Origin: Candidatus Zixiibacteriota bacterium
GTDB taxonomy: Bacteria; Zixibacteria; MSB-5A5; GN15; FEB-12
Length of the DNA: 8,145 bases
Direction: 5' to 3'
Assembly: GCA_023132995.1 (NCBI GenBank)
Contig: JAGLXI010000088.1
Location: forward strand, 1 to 8,145
Below are positions 1 to 5,507 of this stretch, piece after piece. Both the position numbers and the translations under genes were made by a program. How positions within the stretch are numbered: the first letter of the stretch is position 1; every line of letters starts with the position of its first letter. A model generated the notes under the pieces. It did no database searches and was not told where the DNA came from. It was given only the letters and a program-made list of their open reading frames with translations.

Positions 1-81
1 TTGCTGTTCGACAAGCAGGTCAGCAAGAAAGGTCGGGTCAAGCAGACATTGGCTATCGGGCTGGTATTCAAGATGATTTAG
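1..81 (+). CDS. C-terminal fragment of an unidentified protein
   Basis: An open frame enters from the left edge and ends at TAG 79-81, leaving 26 residues. The tail is basic in the middle (KKGRVKQ) and hydrophobic at the end (LAIGLVFKMI). An alternating, hydrophobic end could be the last strand of an outer-membrane barrel or simply a buried strand; too little is present to choose. I do not recognise the family. If the TAG were read through, the frame would run on into the palindrome-rich spacer, which argues that TAG is a true stop here. Confidence 0.5.
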   Translation: MLFDKQVSKKGRVKQTLAIGLVFKMI

Positions 82-119
82 GGGGGAAATGCGCCCCTGC
101 CGCTGCCAAACAAGCCAAC

Positions 120-143
120 CCACCCGGCGATACCGGCGGGTGG
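120..143. repeat. Inverted repeat CCACCCG/CGGGTGG
   Basis: Arms 120-126 and 137-143 are perfectly complementary (7 bp, GC-rich) around a 10-nt loop, about 40 nt after the stop of the first gene. It could stop transcription of that gene, but no T-run follows, so a rho-independent terminator is not established. Confidence 0.4.
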
Positions 144-182
144 CCGTCTCAAACTCTGTTTGGGGCGGATTGTCTGCATGGT

Positions 183-208
183 TCATGGCCAAACAAGTTT
201 GGTCATGA
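183..208. repeat. Near-perfect 12-bp palindrome with AA centre
   Basis: Bases 183-194 pair with 197-208 (core CCAAAC/GTTTGG, flanks TCATGG/TCATGA) with one G-T pair and a two-base centre, which would open to a four-base loop. A second, smaller CAAAC/GTTTG hairpin lies at 150-162, and the 10-mer GCCAAACAAG occurs at both 105 and 188. A short T-run at 220-224 lies 11 nt downstream, too far for a textbook terminator. Convergent-terminator hairpin, regulatory site or repeat remnant are all possible. Confidence 0.4.
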
Positions 209-250
209 CACCCAGCCGGTTTTTCGCGCTGTGCGCGCCTCCCATAGTGC

Positions 251-290
251 TGTCATGCTTCGACTGCGCTCACCTATGACTCTCAGATTC
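251..290. repeat. Degenerate copy of a dispersed intergenic repeat
   Basis: The segment holds TGTCATGCTTCGACTGCGCT followed by CACCTATGAC, with GTCAT (252-256) and ATGAC (276-280) as inverted ends. From general experience, GTCATGCTTCGACTGCGCTCAGCATGAC-like palindromes are widespread intergenic repeats in many bacterial genomes. This copy would be a decayed one. The identification is by memory of the motif, not by a search. Confidence 0.35.
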
Positions 291-330
291 CGTGGGCGGC
301 AGACACGCTCGTGCGGTTCCGACAGCCAGT

Positions 331-353
331 GTCAAGCCCACAGGGGGCTTGAC
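331..353. repeat. Perfect 9-bp inverted repeat GTCAAGCCC/GGGCTTGAC
   Basis: Arms 331-339 and 345-353 are perfectly complementary around the five-base loop ACAGG. The same GTCAAGCCC 9-mer sits in the repeat at 4600-4608, which suggests that both belong to a family of intergenic palindromes. It lies about 100 nt past the 3' end of hldC on the minus strand and could also help end that transcript, though no T-run adjoins it. Confidence 0.45.
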
Positions 354-453
354 CTGAAATCTGAAATCCTCGTAGGCAACAGACCATCTGGAGGTTCCCC
401 CCTATACGCCGCGATAAGAAGGGAATGGAACTTCGGGGCGTTACGGTCTTCGT

Positions 454-930
454 TTACAGCCGGTTCAGTTTCCTGATGAGCGCGCTGGACGAACGACCCC
501 TGGTTAGTGATACCCGCTTCACGCTTCCACCGTATGACTTGACGAACTCGGCGCCGACGATCTCTGCGATCCGGTAATCAGCACCTTTGACAAGCACATC
601 CGGCTTGACAAGGCGAATCAGCCGGTCGGGTGTGTCCTCGCCAAAGAAGATGACGTAATCCACCGCTTTCAGGGCCAGCAGGATGGCAGCTCTGTCGGCC
701 TGCTTCTGGAGGGGACGTGCGCGACCCTTGAAACGGCGAACACTGGCGTCGGTGTTGAGCCCTACGATCAGAACGTCACCTAACGCCCTGGCCCGGGACA
801 GATACTCCACGTGCCCGCGGTGGAGAATGTCAAAAACACCGTTTGTGAATACTATTTTCTTCCCTGACCGTCGCAGACTGGCTATAAGGCGGGTCAGGTT
901 TGACCTGCTGACAAGGTTTCCGGCAGGCAT
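454..930 (-). CDS. hldC: D-glycero-beta-D-manno-heptose 1-phosphate adenylyltransferase
   Basis: The 158-residue cytoplasmic enzyme transfers AMP from ATP to heptose 1-phosphate, giving the ADP-heptose precursor used for LPS inner core. It is a nucleotidyltransferase of the RfaE domain II (cytidylyltransferase-like) family. The signature FTNGVFDILHRGHVEYL spans residues 28-44, with the HxGH nucleotide-binding motif as HRGH at 37-40. VKGADY (about 114-119) and the C-terminal GRSSSALIRKL (145-155, in place of the usual S-T-rich motif) match the family. Length is normal for the stand-alone form. It starts at ATG 930-928, 16 nt after the hldA stop, and ends in TAA, so it is very likely co-transcribed with hldA. 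No strong Shine-Dalgarno is visible, which fits translation coupled to hldA. RfaE2 or the HldE C-terminal domain are alternative names for the same activity. Confidence 0.93.
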   Translation of the reverse strand: MPAGNLVSRSNLTRLIASLRRSGKKIVFTNGVFDILHRGHVEYLSRARALGDVLIVGLNTDASVRRFKGRARPLQKQADRAAILLALKAVDYVIFFGEDTPDRLIRLVKPDVLVKGADYRIAEIVGAEFVKSYGGSVKRVSLTRGRSSSALIRKLNRL

Positions 931-946
931 GGGATATCGATCCCGC

Positions 947-1972
947 TCAGGTTCCCGATGTGGCTATAATGAGGTTGCCGTTTTTGATATTCAGCCTCAG
1001 TTCGCGTTTCAGTTGGCCGGGCGTTACACTGGCCGTGCCGACCTCGCCAATAGTAATCCCGGCGGCAGCATTGGCCACCACGGCCGCCTCGACCAAGTCG
1101 GCCCCGGCGCAAACAGCCGATACGAAAGTGGCAATAACCGTATCACCAGCGCCCGTAACATCAAATACCTTGCGGGCAAAAGCCGGGATGTGGGTGGGCT
1201 CAACGCCCGGCCGGAACAGCGACATCCCGTCCGCACCGCGCGTGATCAGAATCGACCGGGCTTCAAGTTTGCGCAGCAGTCCCGTGCCCACCTCCGTAAG
1301 GTCCTTGTTTGACGTAATCCGCAGGCCGTATGCAAACCCGGCCTCATGGTGATTGGGAGTAATCAAAGAAACGCGTTTGTAGTTGAAGAAGTGCGTCTCC
1401 TTGGGGTCGACCGCGATGAAGATATCCTTTTCGACACAGATGTCGATCACTCTTTCGAGGAGACTGGCGCTGATGACGCCCTTCCCGTAATCTGATATGA
1501 TGACGGCCTGTATCTCATCGGCCAGGGCCGAGAACTGAGCGAGCACCTTGCGTTCCGTCTTGGCATCGAGTTCGTGACGATCCTCGCGGTCGGTTCGTAC
1601 CACCTGCTGACTGTGGGCCATCACGCGGGTCTTGATGGTGGTCTGTCGGGAGGTATCATAGACGATGGAATCGCCGGAAATGCCCTTCTCTCTCATCAGA
1701 CGCAACAGCTTGACCGAGGCCTCATCGTCACCCACCGTTCCCACCAGAATCGGTTCATCACCCAGTGTGCAGATATTTGCGGCAACGTTGGCCGATCCGC
1801 CCAGTATCTGTTTGCTGGAAGTGATCTCGACCACCGGGACGGGCGCTTCCGGCGAAATGCGATTCACCGAGCCGAAAAGGTACTCGTCCAGCATTATATC
1901 GCCTAAGATCAGAATCCTGGCCCGCCCGAGACCATCTGTAATCTGGTCGATTCTCTCAATTGTCAGAGCCAT
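947..1972 (-). CDS. hldA: D-glycero-beta-D-manno-heptose-7-phosphate kinase (PfkB family)
   Basis: The 341-residue kinase phosphorylates D-glycero-D-manno-heptose 7-phosphate at C1, the step before GmhB and HldC in ADP-heptose synthesis. It has the ribokinase/PfkB fold: substrate-side RISPEAPVPV (38-47), the first PfkB signature around GGSANVAAN (58-66), SDYGKG (160-165), DPKETHFF (189-196), TPNHHEA (205-211), and the second signature DVTGAGDT (271-278) with catalytic base Asp277 in the anion-hole motif GAGD. It matches the N-terminal half of E. coli HldE; here kinase and adenylyltransferase are separate genes. The ATG at 1972-1970 is preceded by GGGGA with about 7 nt spacing, and a promoter lies at 2075-2047. 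The isomerase (gmhA), phosphatase (gmhB) and epimerase (hldD) genes are not in the window. PfkB enzymes are diverse, but the adenylyltransferase neighbour makes the assignment firm. Confidence 0.93.
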   Translation of the reverse strand: MALTIERIDQITDGLGRARILILGDIMLDEYLFGSVNRISPEAPVPVVEITSSKQILGGSANVAANICTLGDEPILVGTVGDDEASVKLLRLMREKGISGDSIVYDTSRQTTIKTRVMAHSQQVVRTDREDRHELDAKTERKVLAQFSALADEIQAVIISDYGKGVISASLLERVIDICVEKDIFIAVDPKETHFFNYKRVSLITPNHHEAGFAYGLRITSNKDLTEVGTGLLRKLEARSILITRGADGMSLFRPGVEPTHIPAFARKVFDVTGAGDTVIATFVSAVCAGADLVEAAVVANAAAGITIGEVGTASVTPGQLKRELRLNIKNGNLIIATSGT

Positions 1973-2031
1973 TTTGCGGTCCCCGATAGCTTCCTTGCCG
2001 ACCTCATACTCTCATCTGCCACTAAAACTGG

Positions 2032-2059
2032 TTGACTTGAAGATCGAATATATTAAACT
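2032..2059 (+). promoter_or_regulatory. Possible promoter for the DUF3467-GH57 operon
   Basis: On the plus strand TTGACT (2032-2037) and TAAACT (2054-2059) are 16 nt apart; the -35 is near consensus and the -10 matches four of six bases. It overlaps the opposing hldA promoter, so the two operons might compete for polymerase. TTGACA at 2069-2074 is a better -35 but has no acceptable -10 at the right distance. Confidence 0.3.
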
Positions 2060-2075
2060 GCTGAGCCTTTGACAA
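2047..2075 (-). promoter_or_regulatory. Sigma70-type promoter for hldA-hldC
   Basis: On the minus strand TTGTCA (2075-2070) and TATATT (2052-2047) are separated by exactly 17 nt. Each hexamer matches the consensus at five of six positions. Initiation would fall near 2040, leaving a leader of about 68 nt before the hldA ATG at 1972. This is inferred from sequence only. Confidence 0.55.
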
Positions 2076-2120
2076 GAAAAGAAATAAAGTCACTTCAAGC
2101 AGACGAGGTTTGCCGACACG

Positions 2121-2453
2121 ATGCAACCAAATCCCCAACAGCAGATAAACGTTGAACTGGGCGAAAAAGAGGCTGAGGGCACTTACGCCAATATGGCCAT
2201 GATAATGCACTCACCCACTGAGATTATTCTCGATTTCGCCCGGGTCATGCCCCGTACGCCCAAGGCGCGCGTTCAGGCGCGAATTATCATGACCCCCATG
2301 CACGCCAAGCTGTTGCTGCAGACTCTTGGCGACAATATCAAGAAGTTCGAGAGCCAGTTCGGCGAAATCAAGATGCACGGCGCTGCGGACAAGCTGGCCA
2401 AGAACATCGGTTTCGAATCGACCAGCGTTCCCCGAACAGAGGAAGAGAAGTGA
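2121..2453 (+). CDS. DUF3467 family protein
   Basis: This 110-residue soluble protein has no signal peptide or membrane segment. The body matches my recollection of DUF3467: INVELGEKEAEGTYANMAMI (9-28), HSPTEIILDFARVMP (30-44), then the basic strand KARVQARIIMTP (48-59), HAKLLLQTLGDNIKKFESQFG (61-81) and a variable charged tail. The family is small and widespread in bacteria, and its function is not established as far as I know. The stop TGA 2451-2453 overlaps the GTG start of the downstream branching enzyme, so the two are translated as a coupled pair and probably act in the same process or need fixed stoichiometry. The ATG at 2121 has only a distant GAGG (12-nt spacer). I am confident in the family and do not assign a role. 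Confidence 0.85.
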   Translation: MQPNPQQQINVELGEKEAEGTYANMAMIMHSPTEIILDFARVMPRTPKARVQARIIMTPMHAKLLLQTLGDNIKKFESQFGEIKMHGAADKLAKNIGFESTSVPRTEEEK

Positions 2454-4192
2454 CGGGCGGCTATTTCGCATTTGTCCTCCACGGACATCTGCCATACGTT
2501 CTCTCGCACGGCCGCTGGCCTCACGGCACCGACTGGCTCAGCGAAGCCACTGCTGAGACTTATCTGCCCATCATTCGGGCTCTCCGTGATCTTGCTGACA
2601 AGGGGTACCGGCCCAAGTTGACGATGGGGCTGTCACCAGTCCTGTGCGAGCAGTTGGCGGACGACTCGTTCAAGAAGGAGTTCGTCAGTTACGTCAACAC
2701 CAAGATCAAAGCCGCTCAACACGACAGCGAGGAGTTCTACCGCTACGACCAGCCGAATATGCTTAAAAACTCCCGATTCTGGGAGGAGTTCTACGGTCTT
2801 GCGCTGGAACAGTTCGACGCATGCGGCCGCGACATTCTCAAGGAGTTCAAACGACTGCAGGATGACGGGTTCCTGGAAATCATCACCTGTGGAGCATCCC
2901 ACGGATATTACCCGCTCCTGTCGCGCGACGAATCCCTGCAGGCTCAGACAAAGATGGCGGTGCGCAACTACCGCAGGCACTTCGGACGCCCGCCTGCGGG
3001 AATCTGGTTGCCGGAGTGCGCGTACCGTCCCCGCTACAACTGGACTCCTCCGGTACCGATCGACGGGCGCCAGGAATCGTATTCGCGAAAAGGCGTGGAC
3101 GAGTTCCTCACGGAAAACGGCCTTGATTACTTCGTTATAGATTCGGCGCTTCTCAAGGGTGGGAAATCCATCGGCGTCTATATTGATCGCTTCGAGGCCC
3201 TGAAGCTGCTCTGGGGACAGTTCGAAAAGCAATACCGGCCGCGAGAGGAAGAGAAAGATAAGACCCCGCGCGAGGTCTACCTGGTTTCATCCTCTCCGGA
3301 GGGGAAAAAGCCGACCGCTATCTTTACCCGCGACCCGGACACCGGGCTTCTGGTGTGGTCGGGCGAGCATGGCTACCCCGGCGACGGCAACTACCTGGAT
3401 TTCCACAAGAAGCGCTTCCCCGGGGGACACCGGTACTGGGCCGTGACATCAGTTAAGTCGGACCTGGCTGACAAGGTCGAATATCATCACGAAAACGCTC
3501 TCAGTCGAGTTCCCGAGAATGCCGCGCATTTCGCCGACAAAGTGACCGAAGTCCTCAGAGGTCATCACGAGACCTCCGGCGAGCCGGGTATCCTTGTGGC
3601 TCCCTACGACGCTGAACTGTTCGGGCATTGGTGGTTTGAAGGTCCGGATTTCCTCAAGACCGTCCTGAAGCAGATCTGCGAGAACAAATATGTCGAACCG
3701 ACATTCCTTTCCGAACATCTTGCCCGGTGCCAGCCGACGAAGATCGTGTCGATCCCTGAGGGAAGCTGGGGACAGGGCAATCATCATTACATCTGGCTCA
3801 ACGAGCACAACGAATGGACCTGGAAACACATCTACGAGGCGGAGGCCCGGATGTGCGAGCTTGCGCGTGCCTGGCGGAATCATTCGCGCAAGCAGGACCA
3901 GGAGCTTGAGGCCATTCTGAAGCAGGCGGCGCGGGAACTGATGCTTCTGTCGGCGTCCGATTGGCAGTTTCTTATTTCGACATTCGCGGCCCGCGACTAC
4001 GCCGAGTTGCGCGTCAGCGAGCACTACGCAGACTTCAAGAAACTAGCAGCGATGGCACGCAAGAAAATGGACGGCATACCGCTCGATGTGGGCGAGTTGC
4101 AGTTCTTTAAGGACTGTACCGAACGCGATCGCCTGTTTGAAGATATCGAGATCGAGTGGTTTGCGGCCGTCGAGTTCCCTGCCCAGGAATAA
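2450..4192 (+). CDS. GH57 1,4-alpha-glucan branching enzyme (DUF1957 C-terminal domain)
   Basis: The 580-residue cytoplasmic enzyme is predicted to cut alpha-1,4 glucan chains and rejoin them through alpha-1,6 bonds, building branched glycogen. The GH57 conserved regions occur in order: HGHLPY (11-16), GASHGYYPLL (148-157), LPECAY (187-192) with nucleophile Glu189, APYDAELFGHWWFEGP (384-399) with acid/base Asp387, and SDWQFL (503-508). The aromatic GSWGQGNHHYIW stretch (438-449) resembles the substrate-binding region of the archaeal Thermococcus branching enzyme. The C-terminal helical part matches the DUF1957 region of such enzymes. From memory, Thermus enzymes are near 520 and Thermococcus near 675 residues, so this length fits. 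The start is GTG 2450 inside the DUF3467 stop (GTGA), with AGAGGA at 2438-2443 as a good ribosome site; the HGHLPY motif close to the N-terminus supports it. A related GH57 amylase or 4-alpha-glucanotransferase is less likely. Confidence 0.88.
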   Translation: MTGGYFAFVLHGHLPYVLSHGRWPHGTDWLSEATAETYLPIIRALRDLADKGYRPKLTMGLSPVLCEQLADDSFKKEFVSYVNTKIKAAQHDSEEFYRYDQPNMLKNSRFWEEFYGLALEQFDACGRDILKEFKRLQDDGFLEIITCGASHGYYPLLSRDESLQAQTKMAVRNYRRHFGRPPAGIWLPECAYRPRYNWTPPVPIDGRQESYSRKGVDEFLTENGLDYFVIDSALLKGGKSIGVYIDRFEALKLLWGQFEKQYRPREEEKDKTPREVYLVSSSPEGKKPTAIFTRDPDTGLLVWSGEHGYPGDGNYLDFHKKRFPGGHRYWAVTSVKSDLADKVEYHHENALSRVPENAAHFADKVTEVLRGHHETSGEPGILVAPYDAELFGHWWFEGPDFLKTVLKQICENKYVEPTFLSEHLARCQPTKIVSIPEGSWGQGNHHYIWLNEHNEWTWKHIYEAEARMCELARAWRNHSRKQDQELEAILKQAARELMLLSASDWQFLISTFAARDYAELRVSEHYADFKKLAAMARKKMDGIPLDVGELQFFKDCTERDRLFEDIEIEWFAAVEFPAQE

Positions 4193-4212
4193 CTCCGGTC
4201 AAAATCGCCGCG

Positions 4213-4245
4213 GCCGCTCTACACGGAAGCGGCACTGTTTTTTTT
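4213..4245 (+). terminator. Rho-independent terminator after the GH57 gene
   Basis: GCCGCT (4213-4218) pairs with AGCGGC (4228-4233) around a 9-nt loop, then four bases and a run of eight T (4238-4245). It lies 21 nt after the branching-enzyme stop, as expected for the end of the DUF3467-GH57 operon. Its T-run overlaps a TTG at 4244 that could otherwise be taken as the start of the next gene, an argument for the later ATG. Confidence 0.75.
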
Positions 4246-4282
4246 GTTGATTCGGGTCGCGGCCGGACGCTGCATTGGTGAT

Positions 4283-4507
4283 ATGTCGGTCCCCAAACTG
4301 ATGCAAAAGTGCCCCTTCTGCCTGGAGCCGATCATTGCCGGCGCTACGCGCTGCAAAAACTGTCAGGCTGATTTATCGTCTGCGGCGAAACGGCAGAAGA
4401 CATGGTTTTCGCAATACGATTCCTTCCGGGTCGGCTTCTTGACCGGGCTTCTATTTGGCCTGATTGTGGCCATCCTGATTTACGGTCATTTCTACCTGAC
4501 CCTGTAG
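4283..4507 (+). CDS. Small zinc-ribbon protein with one C-terminal membrane helix
   Basis: The 74-residue protein has a treble-clef/zinc-ribbon type knuckle CPFC...CKNC (Cys10, 13, 24, 27; CxxC-x10-CxxC), a basic linker (KRQK, 36-39), and a hydrophobic helix at about 50-72 followed almost at once by the stop, so it is probably tail-anchored in the inner membrane with the zinc site in the cytoplasm. I do not recognise a named family; such ribbons are common in proteins of unknown function and in subunits that bind nucleic acid or protein. ATG 4283 was chosen because the upstream TTG at 4244 lies in the terminator T-run. ATG 4301, placing CPFC at residue 4, is an equal alternative, and neither has a clear ribosome site. 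It ends with TAG, and a repeat begins immediately. Confidence 0.7.
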   Translation: MSVPKLMQKCPFCLEPIIAGATRCKNCQADLSSAAKRQKTWFSQYDSFRVGFLTGLLFGLIVAILIYGHFYLTL

Positions 4508-4620
4508 GGGGTTGTTGAGAAAGAGTTTCGTTGTACTCATCGACCTGAAGATCTATCATACTGGCGAAAGCCAGTCTTCGAATCCAAGGTGGATTCCGGG
4601 TCAAGCCCGGAATGACGAAG
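4508..4620. repeat. Palindromic intergenic repeat unit
   Basis: Directly after the stop of the zinc-ribbon gene come three nested inverted repeats. ACTGGC/GCCAGT (4560-4565, 4570-4575) closes a GAAA tetraloop. ATTCCGGG/CCCGGAAT (4593-4600, 4606-4613) surrounds TCAAG. CTTCG/CGAAG (4576-4580, 4616-4620) encloses the second. AATCC (4581-4585) can also pair with GGATT (4591-4595), competing with the second hairpin. The GGATTCCGGGTCAAGCCC core resembles the GGATTCC...GGAATGAC palindromes dispersed between genes in many bacterial genomes. The left limit is uncertain; the right limit is set by the outer inverted repeat. Confidence 0.6.
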
Positions 4621-4669
4621 GTGTTGCGATGGATGAGTCCTTGGCTACGAGCGGCAGGTCTCATCTCCG

Positions 4670-4687
4670 CACCGGATGGTGTTTTTT
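4670..4687 (+). terminator. Weak terminator-like hairpin plus T6
   Basis: CACC (4670-4673) pairs with GGTG (4678-4681) around GGAT and is followed at once by six T (4682-4687). The stem is only 4 bp (5 with a G-T pair), so it is marginal. It could end transcripts from the zinc-ribbon gene and separate them from the response-regulator gene. Confidence 0.3.
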
Positions 4688-4704
4688 CTGGCTGTCTGGG
4701 GTAA

Positions 4705-4735
4705 TTGTCTCCGCTATTCCTTCCGATGTTATAGT
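4705..4735 (+). promoter_or_regulatory. Possible promoter for the response regulator
   Basis: TTGTCT (4705-4710) and TATAGT (4730-4735) are separated by 19 nt, at the long end of the accepted range. Initiation near 4742 would leave a leader of about 60 nt. The segment 4621-4804 otherwise holds no gene. Confidence 0.25.
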
Positions 4736-4791
4736 TACAGATGAAAACGGAACACCTGTCGCCGGACCTTTATCAGGAATGACGGGACATG

Positions 4792-4796
4792 AGGAG
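4792..4796 (+). promoter_or_regulatory. Strong Shine-Dalgarno AGGAG for the response regulator
   Basis: AGGAG lies 8 nt before ATG 4805, in the purine-rich GAGGAGAGAA at 4791-4800. It settles the start of the response regulator and is the best ribosome site among the genes of this window. Confidence 0.7.
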
Positions 4797-4804
4797 AGAA
4801 TGAC

Positions 4805-5221
4805 ATGCATTCTAAGGCATCGGTTCTGATAGTAGACGATGAGCAATTCATACGACAGATCCTCGCGAGAATCGTGCAGCGGGAGGGTTACGTTATCGGC
4901 GAGGCCTCCGGCGGCAAGGACGCTCTTGAGAAACTGGAGCAAACTAAGTTCGATTTCGTTATTTCGGATATTCGCATGCCCAATATGGACGGGATGGAAC
5001 TTCTGACAAAGGTCAAGACCAGGTTTCCTGAAACTATGGTCATTTTGATTACAGCCTACGCCGGAGAATACAAGGCCGAGGACGCACTGACTGCCGGGGC
5101 CGATCACTATATAACCAAACCCTTCAAGAACGTGGAAATCGCCCGGACGCTGGACAGACTCTACCAGAGACGCGAGATGGCGAAAGCCAAAAAACACAAG
5201 AATACGCCGGTCAAGACGTGA
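4805..5221 (+). CDS. Single-domain CheY-like response regulator
   Basis: The 138-residue soluble protein is a complete receiver domain without an output domain. Conserved residues are present: acidic pocket Asp11-Asp12, phospho-acceptor Asp55 in SDIRMPNMDG (54-63), Thr83 in LITAYAG, Tyr102, and Lys105 in TKPF. After the last helix there is a short, very basic tail (KAKKHKN) ending in TGA. It presumably accepts phosphate from a histidine kinase and acts by protein-protein contact or as a phosphate relay. The obvious partner candidate is the sensor kinase 286 nt downstream on the same strand, but that gap and a separate candidate promoter mean co-transcription is not certain. No DNA-binding or enzymatic domain is attached. 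The strong ribosome site supports the ATG. Confidence 0.92.
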   Translation: MHSKASVLIVDDEQFIRQILARIVQREGYVIGEASGGKDALEKLEQTKFDFVISDIRMPNMDGMELLTKVKTRFPETMVILITAYAGEYKAEDALTAGADHYITKPFKNVEIARTLDRLYQRREMAKAKKHKNTPVKT

Positions 5222-5222
5222 G

Positions 5223-5240
5223 CGACCAGGTCGCTGGTCG
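5223..5240 (+). terminator. Stem-loop after the response regulator
   Basis: CGACCAG (5223-5229) pairs perfectly with CTGGTCG (5234-5240) around GTCG, starting two bases after the TGA. The hairpin is compact and well placed to end or stabilise the regulator transcript, but the following sequence (GTTCCC) is not a T-run, so rho-independent termination is doubtful. Confidence 0.4.
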
Positions 5241-5390
5241 GTTCCCGCTGATCCATAGAAAACCGTGCAGTCCGCAATCCGCAGGCGTCTGCTCCGACCT
5301 TTCGAAGCTCCCCAGTTTCCTGCGAGGCTGAGAATCCGCCCTCGACTCCGAGGCATACCCCGCAGCCTCCGGGTGCGCAGACATGTAAAC

Positions 5391-5418
5391 TTGCACGTAA
5401 AACAGCCGACTCTACAAT
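5391..5418 (+). promoter_or_regulatory. Possible promoter for the sensor kinase
   Basis: TACAAT (5413-5418) is a good -10; TTGCAC (5391-5396), 16 nt upstream, is a weak -35 matching at TTG. Initiation would be near 5425, about 80 nt before ATG 5508. Such a promoter would let the kinase be expressed independently of the regulator. Confidence 0.35.
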
Positions 5419-5507
5419 AATAGACAGAAGACAGACGATCAACCGTCACAAGACACAAGGGGCTTGAGCCGCTCATCCATCGGAAGGCTGATCTGCATGA
5501 GAGCACG

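Larger units (their letters stand above)
82..453. other. Gene-free spacer rich in short palindromes
   Basis: This 372-nt stretch lies between two convergent genes, the unidentified plus-strand gene and hldC. I find no convincing coding region. The only open frame of note (231-476, plus) is Arg/Ser-rich, lacks domain character and runs through the palindromes and into the 3' end of hldC. The stretch contains hairpins at 120-143, 150-162, 183-208, 225-237, 252-280 and 331-353. A convergent gap is a natural place for bidirectional termination and for repeat insertions. Confidence 0.6.
5222..5507. other. Gap between response regulator and kinase genes
   Basis: No credible gene lies here. It holds a stem-loop just past the regulator stop (5223-5240), a CCTCG/CGAGG hairpin (5340-5344, 5349-5353) for which an upstream CGAGG (5323-5327) offers competing pairing, and a candidate promoter at 5391-5418. 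In the kinase frame the last upstream stop is TAG 5421-5423, and no ATG, GTG or TTG lies between it and ATG 5508. I recognise no known riboswitch. Confidence 0.5.

Noticed and set aside
231..476. Plus-strand open frame of 81 codons in the left spacer
   Set aside because: It starts at GTG within a palindrome, runs through repeat-like sequence and ends inside the 3' end of hldC, with no visible ribosome site or domain.
683..1312. Plus-strand open frame of 209 codons across hldC and hldA
   Set aside because: It is antisense to two firmly identified enzymes, with a composition rich in Arg and Ser and no recognisable motif.
4244..4507. TTG 4244 as start of the zinc-ribbon gene
   Set aside because: The TTG lies within the T-run of the upstream terminator, so a transcript starting downstream of it would lack that codon; no ribosome site supports it.
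4609..4784. GGAATGACG direct repeats (4609-4617, 4776-4784) as insertion-site duplications
   Set aside because: The segment between them has no terminal inverted repeats or transposase, and a 9-mer from a common repeat motif can recur by remnant copies.
5222..5507. Riboswitch or small RNA in the gap before the kinase gene
   Set aside because: Hairpins with alternative pairing exist, but I recognise no conserved riboswitch core, and the candidate promoter lies downstream of them.
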